A stretch of 64,000 nucleotides of DNA from Arthrobacter sp. zg-Y1110 (GTDB lineage: Bacteria; Actinomycetota; Actinomycetes; Actinomycetales; Micrococcaceae): positions 2,790,001-2,854,000 of the forward strand of contig NZ_CP104272.1 in the NCBI RefSeq assembly GCF_025244865.1, given 5' to 3'. Each line of letters starts with the position of its first letter. The first letter of the stretch is position 1. The notes below the pieces were generated by a model. It was given only the letters and a program-made list of their open reading frames with translations. It made no database searches and was not told the DNA's origin. Of this stretch, positions 17,230 to 25,397 are shown piece after piece. The position numbers and the translations under genes are program-made.

Positions 17230-18176
17230 AACAGTGCGGCCTGCAGCGCCGGAACGGATGTGCGGAAGGGACCGTACTGCAGCCGACGGCCCTTCAGCCG
17301 GGACAGGTCCGCTGCAAACAGGGTTTCTTCACCGTCCACCCGGACCAGGGCCGTTGCGCCCAGGACGGCTTGGATGACCATGCCGTGCTCTCCGGACGCC
17401 GGGTCGCAGGGATACAGTTCGCACGGCGTCTCCAGCACCGTACGGAACTGGGCCGGCGGTTCCCAGACTTCATCGGCCGTCCGGAACCCGGTAATCGCCA
17501 CGTCCGGCAGCATGGAACGCACCGACTCCGCCGCCTCGGCGTTGAGGGCGTCCAGCTCCGCGGCGGCCAGGGGCCGGGCCAGCGCCGCCGTTTTGGTTCC
17601 CGCCCGGACCGCCTGCTGCAGGCCGACCACGGCCGTCACGGCGTCTTCGAGCACCCGCACCACCAGCCCGTCGCCGGCACGGGCGACGTATCGGGCGCGG
17701 ACTGCCCCCTGCTCAATCAGGCGGAGCTGCTTGCGCCCGTCCGCGGCAGTGCCGACCTTGGTGGATCCGTCGGCGAAAGTGGCCACGTACAGCCAGTGCG
17801 GCTGATCCAGGTAGCGCCGGAGCGCGGTGGGGATGCTGTCCGCACGGTGGCTGTTGTGGATTCCCCGCACCTCGTCCCGGATGAAGCAGCTGCTGCACTG
17901 ATAACCGCGCTCGGCAGGACCCTGGCCTGGACAGGGGGTGTGGGACTGGACGCCGTCGTCGTTCACCTGCCAGGAGCCAAGGCAGAACTTCTCGTTCCCG
18001 TTGGTGTCCGCCAGGACACGGAACCGGAGTTCGGTGCCCGGAGTGAGCGGCTGCTTTTCAGCCTGTCCGCTGGGAAGGTGCAGTGTCAGGTTCGGCCCGG
18101 CAATGCTCCAGGAGGTCCCCGAACACAGGAACCTGCCGGCGTCGGCGGATGCTGCGCTGCCCCCGGCTGCAGGCAT
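17226..18176 (-). CDS. DUF2797 family protein
   Basis: A 316-residue protein. ATG 18176 follows GGGAGG at a 6-nt distance, which beats the upstream TTG. It has YQCSSCFIRDEVRGIHNSH (about residues 91-109) with a CxxC pair, LYVATFADGSTKVGTAADGRKQLRLIEQGAV, and a C-terminal beta domain. Family members are cytosolic and of unknown function. The Cys pair plus a further CLG suggests a zinc site (inference). It converges with the AraC-type gene, the two stops interlocking at CTAG. Confidence 0.82.
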   Translation of the reverse strand: MPAAGGSAASADAGRFLCSGTSWSIAGPNLTLHLPSGQAEKQPLTPGTELRFRVLADTNGNEKFCLGSWQVNDDGVQSHTPCPGQGPAERGYQCSSCFIRDEVRGIHNSHRADSIPTALRRYLDQPHWLYVATFADGSTKVGTAADGRKQLRLIEQGAVRARYVARAGDGLVVRVLEDAVTAVVGLQQAVRAGTKTAALARPLAAAELDALNAEAAESVRSMLPDVAITGFRTADEVWEPPAQFRTVLETPCELYPCDPASGEHGMVIQAVLGATALVRVDGEETLFAADLSRLKGRRLQYGPFRTSVPALQAALF

Positions 18177-18198
18177 GGTGAACCTCCCGGATAACGCC

Positions 18199-18237
18199 AA
18201 AAGGGTGGGATAACGTTTTTCACGTTACCCCACCCTT
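18199..18237 (-). terminator. terminator of the PfpI/DJ-1 gene
   Basis: Arms 18201-18215 and 18223-18237 pair over 15 bp with a 7-nt loop. The one irregular position is A-C on the plus strand but G-U on the minus-strand RNA. On the minus strand the stem is followed by TTTTGGC. It begins 21 bp after the stop at 18258 and lies just before the DUF2797 start. Confidence 0.8.
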
Positions 18238-18257
18238 CGGTGGTGTTTCGGGAGGTG

Positions 18258-18824
18258 TCAGGCGTGCTGGCCCGCGTGTTCCCCTTCGGCGATTTCTTCA
18301 ACGAGCTTGTCGTTGAAAGCCGGCAGATCGTCCGGGTTGCGGCTGGTGACGAACCCCTGGTCCACCACCACTTCCTCGTCGGTCCAGTTCGCGCCGGCGT
18401 TCTTCAGGTCCGTTGCCAGCGTGTGGTAGGACGTCAGGTCGCGGCCCTTGACGACGCCCGCCTCGATCAGGAGCCAGGGGCCGTGGCAGATGGAAGCCAC
18501 GGGCTTGTGTGCCTCGAAGAAGGCCCGGGCAAACTGCTGGGCGTTCTTGTCCACTCGGAGGAAGTCTGCGTTGACGACGCCGCCTGGCAGGACCAGCGCG
18601 TCGAAGTCGCTTGCATCGGCGTCGGCCACATCCAGGTCGACGGTGAAGGTTTCACCCTTGTCCATGCCGTCGAAGCCCTGGACGGTGCCCTTCTTCGGGG
18701 ACACGAGGACCGGCTCGCCGCCGGCGTTCCTGACTGCTTCCCAGGGGCTGGTCAACTCAATCTGCTCCACGCCGTCGGTGAGGAGGAACGCTACCTTCTT
18801 GCCGGAAATATCGTGCTCTGCCAT
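18258..18824 (-). CDS. PfpI/DJ-1 family type 1 glutamine amidotransferase-like protein
   Basis: A 188-residue protein with the nucleophile elbow ASICHGPW (Cys113-His114) and a Glu near residue 20 (TDGVEQIE), the DJ-1/PfpI arrangement. Family members are chaperone-like deglycases or stress proteases of the general stress protein 18 type. The exact activity cannot be read from sequence. It is cytosolic and has its own terminator. Confidence 0.9.
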   Translation of the reverse strand: MAEHDISGKKVAFLLTDGVEQIELTSPWEAVRNAGGEPVLVSPKKGTVQGFDGMDKGETFTVDLDVADADASDFDALVLPGGVVNADFLRVDKNAQQFARAFFEAHKPVASICHGPWLLIEAGVVKGRDLTSYHTLATDLKNAGANWTDEEVVVDQGFVTSRNPDDLPAFNDKLVEEIAEGEHAGQHA

Positions 18825-19005
18825 GGGAACTCCGTTCGTTTCAGCTGCAGCCGGAAAACCTGCGGGCCGCAGCGATGCTTCTACGGTGGTGGTGCCTGGA
18901 TCGGGGAACCTTTCGGTTTCCCGCTACGCCCACCCTATGGAGAACCGGCAATGATAAGCAACCTTAGTGGACTGTCGGAGCGGCGTGGCGGCGCGGCGCG
19001 CGGCT

Positions 19006-19056
19006 CACGACCCACAGCCCAAGGCGCACGGCCCACAGCGCACGACCCACAGCCCA
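19006..19056. repeat. three imperfect copies of CACGRCCCACAGC
   Basis: CACGACCCACAGCCCA at 19006-19021 and 19041-19056 are identical, and CACGGCCCACAGCG at 19027-19040 is a close variant between them. They lie in the gap between the PfpI-like gene and the tRNA-Met terminator, in a stretch that otherwise holds no gene. Confidence 0.85.
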
Positions 19057-19060
19057 GGGC

Positions 19061-19108
19061 AAACAAAAAGGGCAGGTACCGGAAGATTGAAACCTCCAGG
19101 ACCTGCCC
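19061..19108 (-). terminator. terminator of the tRNA-Thr/tRNA-Met transcript
   Basis: GGGCAGGT and ACCTGCCC arms (19101-19108 with 19070-19077) enclose a second, imperfect stem. On the minus strand it is followed by TTTTTGTTTG. It lies 6 bp beyond the tRNA-Met end. Confidence 0.8.
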
Positions 19109-19114
19109 TGTTTG

Positions 19115-19188
19115 TAGCGGTGGGGAGGCTCGATCTCCCGACCTCACGATTATGAGTCGTGCGCTCTAACCAACTGAGCTACACCGCC
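19115..19188 (-). tRNA. tRNA-Met (CAT), elongator type
   Basis: A 74-nt cloverleaf on the minus strand. Acceptor GGCGGTG pairs with CACCGCT (last pair G-U). The D arm is GCTCAGTTGGTTAGAGC. The anticodon loop is CTCATAA with anticodon CAT. The T arm is GGGAG/CTCCC. No CCA is encoded. The first T-loop base (position 54) is A rather than the nearly universal T. The A-U/G-C-rich acceptor and standard 7-bp pairing speak against initiator tRNA. Confidence 0.93.
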
Positions 19189-19264
19189 AAAAATGAGTAA
19201 AGCCCGCCCTACATAGGCCTCTGCAAAAACAAACAGCCTTAGCAACGCGGGCCCTCCCATTGAG

Positions 19265-19336
19265 AGCCCCGACCGGGAATCGATCCCGGGACCTCCATCT
19301 TACCAAGATGGCGCTCTACCACTGAGCTATCGGGGC
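19265..19336 (-). tRNA. tRNA-Thr (GGT)
   Basis: A 72-nt cloverleaf on the minus strand. Acceptor GCCCCGA/TCGGGGC, anticodon stem CCATC/GATGG with loop TTGGTAA (anticodon GGT), and T arm CCGGG/CCCGG with loop ATCGATT. CCA is not encoded. It is transcribed ahead of tRNA-Met with a 76-bp spacer, so a common precursor is likely. Confidence 0.94.
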
Positions 19337-19510
19337 AACGACATAAAACTCTACCAGCACTTTTCAGGAACATGAAATCGAGATGGACCATTGAGCCCAA
19401 AGGTGACCAGCGACACTTTCCACCCGCCCGACACGCCGTTCAGTGCAGCAAAAAAGGTCAAATCCTCCCCGGTTTATCAGTATGCTTATGCTACGAGAAA
19501 GCGAGGGCAC

Positions 19511-20893
19511 GTGAGCATAGTGCCGAACCACGTTTCAGAAGGTCTCTTCCTGGGTGGAAGATACAGACTCCTGAATCAAATCGGGGCAGGTGCCATGGGC
19601 ACCGTCCACCGGGCCAAGGACGAGTTCCTGGACCGAGACGTAGCGGTGAAGATCATCCGCCCGTCGGCCACCAGTGAGATCGACCTGCGGCGCAGCGACG
19701 CCGAGGCCAAGATCCTGGCGCGCCTGAACCACCACAGCCTGGTCACTCTGCTGGATGCCGGATCCGACACGTCCGACCCGGCATCGCCGCTGATCTACCT
19801 CGTTATGGAACTTGTCCAGGGCCTCGATCTGCGCGAACGGCTGAAAGAGGGCCGATTGCCCCGCCGCCACACCGCGCTGCTTGGCTATGACCTGGCGCTG
19901 GGCCTGGAGTACATCCACGAAAACGGCGTTGTGCACCGGGACGTCAAACCGGCGAACATCATGCTGTTCGACTACAGCAGTGCCGATGCCCGCATCCGCG
20001 CCAAGCTCACCGACTTCGGTGTTGCCTTCGTGGCCAGCGATCCGCAGTCCCAGCACGGCACCTTCTCCGGCACCGCGGCATTCATGAGTCCCGAACAGGC
20101 CCGCGGCGAACAGGCCGGGGTGTCGAGCGATGTGTATTCGCTGGGCCTCGTGCTGCTGCAGTGCCTGACGGGCAAGCCGGCCTTCCCCGGCCCCGCCCTG
20201 GAGAGTGCCCTCGCACGCCTCCTGAAGGACCCGGAGATCCCCTCGGAGCTGGGAGCGGACTGGGCGTCGCTGCTGCGCGCCATGACCGCTCAGGACGCTG
20301 CAGAGCGTCCCAGTGCCCACGACGTCTCCCAGGTCCTGTATGACATGATCATCGCCGCGCGCGGCCGGCACCGGGTTGACCCGGAGATCCTGCCCGCCGA
20401 CGAAGCCCGGCGGATGGACGCGGTGCGTCGCTACGACCTGCTGGATACTCCCCCGGACGGCGCCTTCGACCGGGTCACGGCCCTGGCATCCCGCCTCTTT
20501 GACGTCCCCGTGGCAATCGTCAGCGTGGTGGACACCGACCGGATCTGGTTCAAGTCCCATCACGGCACGGAAGCCGTCGAGATCGGCCGCGATCCCGGCC
20601 TCTGCGCCTCCGCCATCCTGCAGGACGGCGTCTATGTGGTCGACGACGCCCGGCACGACCCGAGGACGCTGGCCAACCCGCTGGTGGCCGGAGACTTCGG
20701 CCTGCAGTTCTACGCCGGCGTTCCGCTGCAGACCAGTGACGGGTTCAGTCTGGGCACGTTCTGCATCTTGGACACGAAGCCACGCACCTTCTCCCCCGAG
20801 GACGAGGCAACGCTCTCGGACCTGGCTGCGATTGTCATGAATGACCTGGAAATGCGCCTCGAGAGCCGCCGTGCAGGCGGGTCCGTGCAGTAA
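19511..20893 (+). CDS. soluble Ser/Thr protein kinase with C-terminal GAF domain
   Basis: A 460-residue protein from GTG 19511 (GAGGGC just upstream). The kinase domain spans about residues 17-280: glycine loop GAGAMG 25-30, Lys47, HRDVKPANI with Asp144, DFG 168-170, SPE 193-195. A GAF domain spans about 305-450: RRYDLLDTPPDGAFDRVTAL, then VAIVSVVDTDRIWFKS, then LQFYAGVPLQTSDGFSLGTFCIL. There is no transmembrane or PASTA segment, unlike the usual PknB type, so it is a cytosolic kinase probably gated by a small ligand or redox signal (inference). It is divergent from the tRNAs. Confidence 0.9.
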   Translation: MSIVPNHVSEGLFLGGRYRLLNQIGAGAMGTVHRAKDEFLDRDVAVKIIRPSATSEIDLRRSDAEAKILARLNHHSLVTLLDAGSDTSDPASPLIYLVMELVQGLDLRERLKEGRLPRRHTALLGYDLALGLEYIHENGVVHRDVKPANIMLFDYSSADARIRAKLTDFGVAFVASDPQSQHGTFSGTAAFMSPEQARGEQAGVSSDVYSLGLVLLQCLTGKPAFPGPALESALARLLKDPEIPSELGADWASLLRAMTAQDAAERPSAHDVSQVLYDMIIAARGRHRVDPEILPADEARRMDAVRRYDLLDTPPDGAFDRVTALASRLFDVPVAIVSVVDTDRIWFKSHHGTEAVEIGRDPGLCASAILQDGVYVVDDARHDPRTLANPLVAGDFGLQFYAGVPLQTSDGFSLGTFCILDTKPRTFSPEDEATLSDLAAIVMNDLEMRLESRRAGGSVQ

Positions 20894-20928
20894 GCCGGAA
20901 CAGCGCCCCGGCACCACAGGGCATAACA

Positions 20929-20963
20929 AGAAGGACGCCTCCCGCAGCGGGAGGCGTCCTTCT
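20929..20963. terminator. bidirectional terminator between kinase and helicase genes
   Basis: A 15-bp perfect stem (AGAAGGACGCCTCCC and its complement) with loop GCAGC. It is followed by CGTTTGT on the plus side and TTGTTATG on the minus side. It sits between two convergent genes. Confidence 0.85.
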
Positions 20964-21015
20964 CGTTTGTACGGAACTGCGGTGCGGCGCCCGGGTTTAC
21001 GGGCGCCGCTGCTTC

Positions 21016-22914
21016 CTAGTCGCGGAAGCGGGGCTTGCGGGCACCGGCAGCGGCGCTGTCGCGGAAGCCGCCTTCACGCTTCTTGAACGGGCGGTCGCTG
21101 CCGCGGTCGCCGAAGGAACGCTCGCCGTCGCGCTTCTTGAAATCCTTCTTGAAGCCGCCGCGGTCGGCACGGTCGTTGAAGCTGCCGCCGCCTTCACGCT
21201 CACGGGCCGGCTTGCGTCCCTTGTCCAGCTCGAGGTGGATCAGCTCGCCGCCGATCCGGGTGCGGGACAGGGCGCGCAGCTGGTCCTTGGACAGATCTGC
21301 AGGCAGTTCCACCAGGGTGTGGTCTGCACGGATGTCGATGCCGCCGATCTGCGCGGAGGACAGGCCGCCCTCGTTGGCAATGGCGCCGACAATCGAACCG
21401 GGCAGCACGCGCTGGCGGCGGCCGACGGCGATGCGGTACGTTGCATTGCCTTCGGTCAGCGGGCGTGTCGGGCCGCGGGAGCCGACGCCGTCGTTGCGGC
21501 CTTCGGAACGCTCACGCTGGCGGGCCGGAGCCTGCGGGATTTCCCGCAGCAGCAGGTCGCGGCCACCCTGGGCCATGACGGCCAGGGCTGCTGCAACGTC
21601 TTCGGCGGGAACTTCGTGCTCGGCCAGGTACTTGGTTACCAGGTCCCGGAACACCGCGATGTCCTCGGAACCGAGGGTTTCCGTGATCTTCTCGGAGAAC
21701 TTGGCCAGGCGCTTCTCGTTGACGACGTCGACGCTCGGCAGCTGCATGTGCTCAACCGGCTGGCGCGTGGCCTTTTCGATGGCCCGCAGCAGGTACTTCT
21801 CGCGCGGGGTCATGAACAGGATGGCGTCGCCGGTGCGTCCTGCACGGCCAGTGCGGCCGATGCGGTGGACGTAGGACTCGGTGTCGTGCGGGATGTCGTA
21901 GTTGACGACGTGGCTGATGCGCTCGACGTCGAGGCCGCGGGCGGCAACATCCGTGGCAACCAGGATGTCGATCTTGCCGTCGCGGAGGGCCTCGACCGTG
22001 CGCTCACGCTGCTGCTGCGGGATGTCGCCGTTGATGGCGGCGGCGCTGTAGCCGCGGTCCTTGAGCTTGTCAGCCAGGTCTTCGGTGGCCGCCTTGGTCC
22101 GGACGAACGCGATAACGCCGTCGAACTCTTCGGTTTCCAGGATGCGGGTCATTGCATCCAGCTTGTGCGGGCCCATGACCTGCACGTAGCGCTGGCGGGT
22201 GTTCGCACCGGTGGTGGTCTTGGACTTGACCGTGATTTCCGCAGCGTTGTTCAGGTACTTCTTGGCAATCTTGCGGATGGCCGGCGGCATGGTGGCGGAG
22301 AACAGTGCAACCTGCTTGCTCGCCGGAGTGGAGGAAAGGATCTGCTCCACGTCTTCGGCGAAGCCCATGCGGAGCATTTCGTCAGCCTCATCGAGCACCA
22401 GGTACTCGAGGTTGGACAGGTTCAGTGAACCCTTGGCGATGTGGTCAATCACACGGCCGGGGGTGCCAACAACAACCTGGGCGCCGCGGCGAAGGCCGTT
22501 GAGCTGGGGGCCGTAGGCGGAACCGCCGTACACGGGAAGCACGGTGATGCCGTCCATGTGGACAGCGTAGGAAGTGAAGGCTTCTGCAGACTGCAGGGCC
22601 AGTTCACGGGTGGGTGCAAGCACCAGCACCTGGGTGTCCTTGGTTGCCGGGCGGCCGGCGAGGAGGGACAAGGCCGGAACGGCGAATGCCGCGGTCTTGC
22701 CGGTACCCGTCTGGGCCAGGCCGACGACGTCGCGGCCTTCGAGCAGCAGGGGGATGGTAGCTGCCTGGATGGGAGACGGCGTTACGTAGCCGACATCCTT
22801 CAGGGCTGCCAGGACGCGCTCGTCCAATCCGAAGTCACTGAACAGCACGGTGTTCTCTTCGGTTTCGGGAGCGGCATTTTCGACGTTGGTGTTTTCCAGC
22901 GTGGCTTCAGACAA
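21016..22914 (-). CDS. DEAD-box ATP-dependent RNA helicase, DeaD/CsdA-like
   Basis: About 632 residues from TTG 22914 (GAGGA upstream, fitting spacing). An in-frame start further up at 23007 would add an unlikely leader. Q motif TPSPIQ, Walker A AQTGTGKT 67-74, DEAD 175-178, SAT 206-208 and HRIGRTGRAGRTG are all present. A DbpA-type RNA-binding domain (TYRIAVGRRQRVLPGSIVGAI) follows at about residues 480-555, then a basic Arg/Gly/Asp-rich tail. Role: unwinding of structured RNA, ribosome assembly and mRNA turnover, often cold-induced. A long untranslated region precedes it. Confidence 0.93.
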   Translation of the reverse strand: MSEATLENTNVENAAPETEENTVLFSDFGLDERVLAALKDVGYVTPSPIQAATIPLLLEGRDVVGLAQTGTGKTAAFAVPALSLLAGRPATKDTQVLVLAPTRELALQSAEAFTSYAVHMDGITVLPVYGGSAYGPQLNGLRRGAQVVVGTPGRVIDHIAKGSLNLSNLEYLVLDEADEMLRMGFAEDVEQILSSTPASKQVALFSATMPPAIRKIAKKYLNNAAEITVKSKTTTGANTRQRYVQVMGPHKLDAMTRILETEEFDGVIAFVRTKAATEDLADKLKDRGYSAAAINGDIPQQQRERTVEALRDGKIDILVATDVAARGLDVERISHVVNYDIPHDTESYVHRIGRTGRAGRTGDAILFMTPREKYLLRAIEKATRQPVEHMQLPSVDVVNEKRLAKFSEKITETLGSEDIAVFRDLVTKYLAEHEVPAEDVAAALAVMAQGGRDLLLREIPQAPARQRERSEGRNDGVGSRGPTRPLTEGNATYRIAVGRRQRVLPGSIVGAIANEGGLSSAQIGGIDIRADHTLVELPADLSKDQLRALSRTRIGGELIHLELDKGRKPAREREGGGSFNDRADRGGFKKDFKKRDGERSFGDRGSDRPFKKREGGFRDSAAAGARKPRFRD

Positions 22915-23259
22915 GAGGTAATCCTCATTCAATCGGGACCGGGCAACCAATAGGCTGCAGGACGTAAGTCCGGCGCTGTTGCAATCCCAGGCAGGACTTT
23001 CCGTCACAGCTGTGGGCCGATTTCACTGGATTGTGCCTACGACCGGTGTGACGATTTCTTTGCCGGCGCTCCCCGAAAGATGAATCTGCCCGCATTAGAT
23101 GCGAGCCCCAACACAACGAACCGTACGGATTGAACCGTAGGAAATAAGGGAATACCGGAGTGGGGGATGTTTTCCAGTGTACGGCATCCCGGCGTCGGGT
23201 GCGTGGTCGGAGCCGGTGAGCTTGCGCACAGGCGCTGCGGGCAGGCGCCGCGGGCAGGG
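22915..23259 (-). other. 345-bp gene-free stretch: probable long leader of the helicase gene
   Basis: No gene is visible on either strand. It contains the direct repeat GAACCGTA (both within about 23118-23142) and AT-richer patches. Cold-inducible DEAD-box genes often have long structured leaders, and this would be one. No riboswitch class is recognised and no promoter can be placed with confidence. Confidence 0.4.
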
Positions 23260-23940
23260 CTAACCCGAGGCCGGCACTGCCGCCGTGGACCGCTCGGCTT
23301 TGGCCGACATGGTGCGCAGGACCTTGAGTATTTCCGGTGACAGCGTGATTTCGCCGGCGCTCCGGGACGCCTGCAGCACCGCTGCCTGATCGGCGTCGAG
23401 GCCGCGGAAGACGTCACGGACACTCACGCCGTGGCTGGGTGCGGTCACCACTTCCACCGTGTCCCCCGCAGTGATGCTGCCGCGGCGGCGGACCCGCAGA
23501 TAGGTGCCCACCCGGCCGGCCTCCGCAAAGCGGCGCTGCCAGTTCGGCACCTCCATCCGCCGTTGGAAGTTGCGGCAGGGGGTACGCGGACAGGTCACTT
23601 CCAGCTCGACTTCGGCGCCGATCCGCCACCGCTCGCCGATCAGGGCGGCAGTGGCGTCCAAACCGTCCAGCCGCAGGTTTTCGCCGAACAGGCCGGGCGG
23701 GATCTCGCGTCCCAGTTCCCGGGACCAGTACTCGGCGTCATCCTGGGAATAGGCATAGATTGCCTTGGATTCACCGCCGTGGTGTTTGCGGCTGGCCTGC
23801 AGGTCTCCGGTCAGCCCCAGGGGATGGACTTTTACCGGTCCTGCCACGGCGCGTTTGTCGATGGCAGTGACGCCGGTGGCGTCCTTCGTGGGCAGGAGGC
23901 CGTGCACCAGGCAAACGGCGAGCAGTGAACCGGTTCTCAT
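23260..23940 (-). CDS. MOSC domain protein (YiiM-like)
   Basis: A 226-residue protein. The MOSC beta-barrel covers about residues 20-165, with KVHPLGLTGDLQASRKHHGG, PPGLFGENLRLDGLDA, and the key Cys in TCPRTPCRNFQRRM (molybdenum-cofactor sulfur/ligand Cys). A short 3-alpha domain follows (SVRDVFRGLDADQAAVLQ). YiiM-type proteins reduce N-hydroxylated compounds with molybdenum cofactor. It follows the GT87 gene by 9 bp, so they are probably co-transcribed although functionally unrelated. Confidence 0.88.
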   Translation of the reverse strand: MRTGSLLAVCLVHGLLPTKDATGVTAIDKRAVAGPVKVHPLGLTGDLQASRKHHGGESKAIYAYSQDDAEYWSRELGREIPPGLFGENLRLDGLDATAALIGERWRIGAEVELEVTCPRTPCRNFQRRMEVPNWQRRFAEAGRVGTYLRVRRRGSITAGDTVEVVTAPSHGVSVRDVFRGLDADQAAVLQASRSAGEITLSPEILKVLRTMSAKAERSTAAVPASG

Positions 23941-23949
23941 GCCAGCAGT

Positions 23950-25239
23950 TTAGGGCTGCGGCTCCGTGGCCCGCTGCAACCCGGGCGGATTGTTGCGCCA
24001 CCAGTGGCGCGGGCGGCTGCCCCAATAGTTGACGGTCCACCAGGCCAGCAGCCCGATACCCCAGAAGACACCGGCGCTGGAGGCCATCAGCCACGGCTCG
24101 GGCAGCTGGGAGTCCAGGTTGGGCGCATTGAACAGTTCGCCGATGGTCTTGGGCGAGTAAATGAAGATCACCAGCGAGGAGGCCAGCAGGAGGAACCCGG
24201 TGATCTTCAGTCTCCGGCGCTCCGGCTCCAAATCCATCATGTTCCGGGCCAGGACAGGGATGAAGAGGGCCACCCAGACCCAGTGGTGCGACCAGGAGAC
24301 GGGGGAAATCAGGAGCATCAGCAGCGCGGTGGCCGCCAAAGCGGTGAAAGTCTCCTCGCGGTTGCCGGCGATGCGGATGACGACGGCGGCAGCGGCGACA
24401 GCCATCAGCGACAGGAGGAGCCACGGAAGGTCGACGGGGAAATCCGGGCCGCCGAAGTGCAGGATCGCACCCTTGATCGAGAGGTTGTCCACGTAGCCGG
24501 CACCGCCGATCCTCGAGGTGTCCGGCAGCAGGTCCAGCCAGTACGTGCGGGATTCCCGCGGGAGGATCAGGAAGCCCAGGGCGAAGGTTGAGAGGAAGCC
24601 GTAGGTCATGTTGCGCAGTCCGCGCCAGTCGCCCCGTGCCAGGAAGTACAGGCCGAAAACCAACGGGGTGAGTTTCAGCCCGGCCGCCACCCCGGTCAGC
24701 AGCCCGGTGGGCCAGCCCTCCTTCTTGATCACGAAGTCGGCCATGATCAGCCCAAAGAGCAGGATGTTGATCTGCCCGAAGGCCTGCGTTTCGCGCCACG
24801 GTCCGAGCAGCACGATCAACCCGGTACCCGCGATCGCCAGCGGCCGGAGCCAGGGGTGGCGGAGTACATCCATTGCGCCCCGGCGGCGGAAGACATAGCG
24901 GACTGCCCAGACGGCAGTGGCTGCGGCAATGGCGATGGAAATGCCGGTGAAGATATTCAGCCCCACACTCTGGCCGAACGGAGCCAGCACGGCAAAGACC
25001 AGCGCGGCAAAAGGCGGGTAGGTGAAGAGCAGGCTGCTGTCGGCGTCGTACTGGACCGACTTCGTATACAGTTCACCGGCGGCGTCGATGACGCTTTGCC
25101 CGCCGGAAAGGTAGACGCTGAAGTCGAGGCCGTGGCGCGGCGACAAGTCGAAAGCTGTCCATACGAGCAGTCCGGCTAATGCCAGCGCCCCCAGGGTCGC
25201 AACGGTCCGCACAAAAGCGGATCGGTGGATCTGGCCCAT
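23950..25239 (-). CDS. GT87-type polyprenol-dependent mannosyltransferase
   Basis: A 429-residue integral membrane protein with about ten hydrophobic spans. The first loop has DFSVYLSGGQSVIDAAGELYTKSVQ, with an Asp after the first span as in GT-C enzymes, then FTYPPFAALVFAVLAPFG, GPWRETQAFGQINILLFGLIMADF and SPVSWSHHWVW, the hallmark blocks of the DUF2029/GT87 family (PimE, AftC relatives). It should transfer mannose or arabinose from a polyprenyl phosphate to a lipoglycan outside the membrane. The exact acceptor is not predictable. Confidence 0.87.
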   Translation of the reverse strand: MGQIHRSAFVRTVATLGALALAGLLVWTAFDLSPRHGLDFSVYLSGGQSVIDAAGELYTKSVQYDADSSLLFTYPPFAALVFAVLAPFGQSVGLNIFTGISIAIAAATAVWAVRYVFRRRGAMDVLRHPWLRPLAIAGTGLIVLLGPWRETQAFGQINILLFGLIMADFVIKKEGWPTGLLTGVAAGLKLTPLVFGLYFLARGDWRGLRNMTYGFLSTFALGFLILPRESRTYWLDLLPDTSRIGGAGYVDNLSIKGAILHFGGPDFPVDLPWLLLSLMAVAAAAVVIRIAGNREETFTALAATALLMLLISPVSWSHHWVWVALFIPVLARNMMDLEPERRRLKITGFLLLASSLVIFIYSPKTIGELFNAPNLDSQLPEPWLMASSAGVFWGIGLLAWWTVNYWGSRPRHWWRNNPPGLQRATEPQP

Positions 25240-25397
25240 TGTTCTCCCTGTAAGACTGCCGGCCGCGCGTGTGGCGCTACATAGCGTTTTTTCGTCGATC
25301 TTGACACCCGCAAGTCTACCGGGCAGGCTGCCCCGCCTCCCCCGCCCGGAGGCAGGCGATAGGCTGGCCGGACCAGATCAGTAAGCGAAAGGTCCCC

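Noticed and set aside
19115..19336. Prophage or island integrated at the tRNA genes
   Set aside because: No integrase, no repeated tRNA 3' end nearby, and the flanking genes look like ordinary chromosome.
21235..22428. 397-residue open frame antisense to the helicase gene
   Set aside because: Out-of-frame shadow of DEAD-box coding sequence, with no ribosome site or domain.
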